Shown: one piece after another, positions 21,476-22,755 of the stretch
How positions within the stretch are numbered: position 1 is the stretch's first letter
Layout: each line of letters opens with the position of its first letter
From: Pseudomonadota bacterium
GTDB lineage: Bacteria > Pseudomonadota > Gammaproteobacteria > Steroidobacterales > Steroidobacteraceae
Assembly: GCA_018241455.1 (NCBI GenBank)
Contig: JAFEDW010000005.1
Location: 1 to 22,755, forward strand
Length of the DNA: 22,755 bases
Reading direction: 5' to 3'
Made by a program: the position numbers and the translations under genes
Notes under the pieces: model-generated
The model's input: only the letters and a program-made list of their open reading frames with translations
What the model was told of the DNA's origin: nothing
Database searches by the model: none

Positions 21476-22755
21476 TCATGCTGCCGCCATCAGCTTCTCG
21501 ATCTCATCCGGGTCGGTGGGTGCAGCCGCCGTCAGCACCTCGCAGCCACTCGCGGTCACCGCGACATCGTCTTCGATGCGGATGCCGATGTTCCAGTAGC
21601 GCTTCGGCACGCCGCGCATGCCGGCCGGAATGTAGACGCCGGGCTCGACGGTCAGCACCATGCCCGGCTCGAACACGCGCCACTCGTCGCCGACCTTGTA
21701 GTCGCCGACATCGTGCACGTCGATGCCGAGCCAGTGGCCGGTGCGGTGGTTGAAGAACTTCCGGTATGCGCCATCGCGAATCAGGCCGGCCAGCGTGCCC
21801 TTGAGCAACCCCAATCGCAGCAGGCCCTGCGTGATGGCGCGCACCGCGGCATCGTGCGGTTCGTTCCAGTGGTTGCCCGGCTTCACCTTGGCCAGCGCGG
21901 CGCGCTGCGCCGCCAGCACCACCTCGTACACGGCGCGCTGCGCGGCGCTGTAGCGGCCGCTGACCGGCAGCGTGCGGGTGATATCGGAGGCGTAGTACTG
22001 GTGCTCGCAACCGGCGTCGATCAGCACCAGGTCACCGGCCTTGAGCGGCTGGCTGTTCTCGGCGTAGTGCAGCACGCATGAATTGGCGCCGCCGCCGACG
22101 ATAGGATGATAGGAGATGTCGGCGCCGTGGCGGCCGAACTCGTGCACCAGCTCGGCCATCAGCTGGTACTCGGTGCGGCCGGGCCGGCAGAATTTCATCG
22201 CGCGCACGTGCGCGCCGGCGCCGATCGCGCCCGAGCGCCGCATGATCGCCAGCTCGTGGCGGCTCTTGTAGAGCCGCATGTCGTGCAGCACGTGATCGAG
22301 CGCGACGAATTCCTGCGGCGGATGCGCCCCGGCGCGCGCCTGCGCACGCAGCGTATTCACCCAACCGACGACGCGCTGGTCGAAATCGTGGTACTTGCCC
22401 ATCGTGTGGTAGACGCGCGAGCGCGATTCGAGGAGCCCGGGCAGGATGTCGTCGAGGTCGCCGATCGGGAAGGCGTCGTCGGCGCCGTAGTCGCGGCGCG
22501 CGCCCTCGGGGCCGGCGCGGCGCCCGTCCCAGGACTCGCGCGCCGCGTCGCGCTCGCGCAGGAACATGACGAATTCGCCTTGCGGACGACCCGGGATCAG
22601 CACGGCGACCGACTCGGGCTCGCCGAAGCCGGTCAGGTAGTGGAAATCGCTGTCCTGGCGGAAGTTGTAGAGCACGTCGTTGTTGCGCGTGCGCTCCGGC
22701 GCCGCGGGCAGGATGGCGATCGCATCGCGTCCCATGAGCCGCATCAGCTGGCGGC
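21476..22755 (-). CDS. pepP: Xaa-Pro aminopeptidase (aminopeptidase P II), N-terminus cut by window edge
   Basis: Dinuclear-manganese exopeptidase removing N-terminal residues before proline. At least 425 codons are present; the frame runs off the right edge (…RQLMRLMGRDAIAI), and homologues have roughly a dozen more residues upstream, so the ATG at 22744 is probably internal. The aminopeptidase-P N-domain ('YNFRQDSDFHYLTGFGEPES') is followed by the pita-bread catalytic domain: 'LVLIDAGCEHQYYASDITRT' (two Asp ligands), 'HRTGHWLGIDVHD' (His), 'LTVEPGVYIP' (Glu) and 'IGIRIEDDV' (Glu). First visible gene of the pepP-ubiH-ubiI cluster. Confidence 0.96.
   Translation of the reverse strand, partial: RQLMRLMGRDAIAILPAAPERTRNNDVLYNFRQDSDFHYLTGFGEPESVAVLIPGRPQGEFVMFLRERDAARESWDGRRAGPEGARRDYGADDAFPIGDLDDILPGLLESRSRVYHTMGKYHDFDQRVVGWVNTLRAQARAGAHPPQEFVALDHVLHDMRLYKSRHELAIMRRSGAIGAGAHVRAMKFCRPGRTEYQLMAELVHEFGRHGADISYHPIVGGGANSCVLHYAENSQPLKAGDLVLIDAGCEHQYYASDITRTLPVSGRYSAAQRAVYEVVLAAQRAALAKVKPGNHWNEPHDAAVRAITQGLLRLGLLKGTLAGLIRDGAYRKFFNHRTGHWLGIDVHDVGDYKVGDEWRVFEPGMVLTVEPGVYIPAGMRGVPKRYWNIGIRIEDDVAVTASGCEVLTAAAPTDPDEIEKLMAAA

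Overview
This is a 22.8 kb stretch of a GC-rich bacterial chromosome. It is gene-dense, carries housekeeping genes and has no mobile elements, CRISPR arrays or RNA genes that I can see. The content points to a high-GC gammaproteobacterium (Xanthomonadales / Nevskiales / Steroidobacterales type). The main reasons are a pepP-ubiH-ubiI cluster in the E. coli order, a tandem glycine riboswitch ahead of gcvT, and a long-form IspG. The assignment is inference; nothing in the window fixes the genus.

Layout. (1) 1-2626, minus: glycine cleavage operon gcvT-gcvH-gcvPA (gcvPA runs off the left edge), led by a ~300-nt leader with two glycine aptamers and an intrinsic terminator. (2) 2646-4300, plus: ispG, divergent from gcvT and possibly leaderless, then phhB. 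(3) 4340-4889, plus: a small heat-shock protein whose leader can fold over its own Shine-Dalgarno like an RNA thermometer, closed by a strong terminator. (4) 4895-7099, minus: HNH nuclease, 2OG-Fe(II) oxygenase-like protein and rhomboid protease. (5) 7184-8233, plus: threonine-aldolase-type PLP enzyme. (6) 8250-11290, minus: four overlapping genes (cupin, FAD oxidoreductase, AI-2E-type permease, small membrane protein), whose first ribosome-binding site lies inside a perfect 10-bp inverted repeat. (7) 11362-15142, minus: secreted hypothetical protein, DUF885 metallopeptidase-like protein, DinB-like protein, small coiled-coil protein and a two-TM protein. (8) 15235-16521, plus: small MazG-like protein and an EamA permease. 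(9) 16554-22755, minus: pepP (5' end outside the window), ubiH, ubiI-like, a 65-aa membrane protein, an EipA/DUF1134 protein and a POT-family peptide transporter, all tightly spaced.

How they fit together. The gcv genes supply one-carbon units under glycine control. ispG makes isoprenoid precursors and ubiH/ubiI build the ubiquinone ring from isoprenoid-derived intermediates, but the two loci are not linked. The best candidates for something undescribed are regulatory: the sHSP leader, the cupin-operon leader hairpin, the overlapping gcv/ispG promoters and the operator-like palindrome at the DUF885 promoter. The cupin/FAD/permease/membrane cassette is the most coherent uncharacterised gene set.
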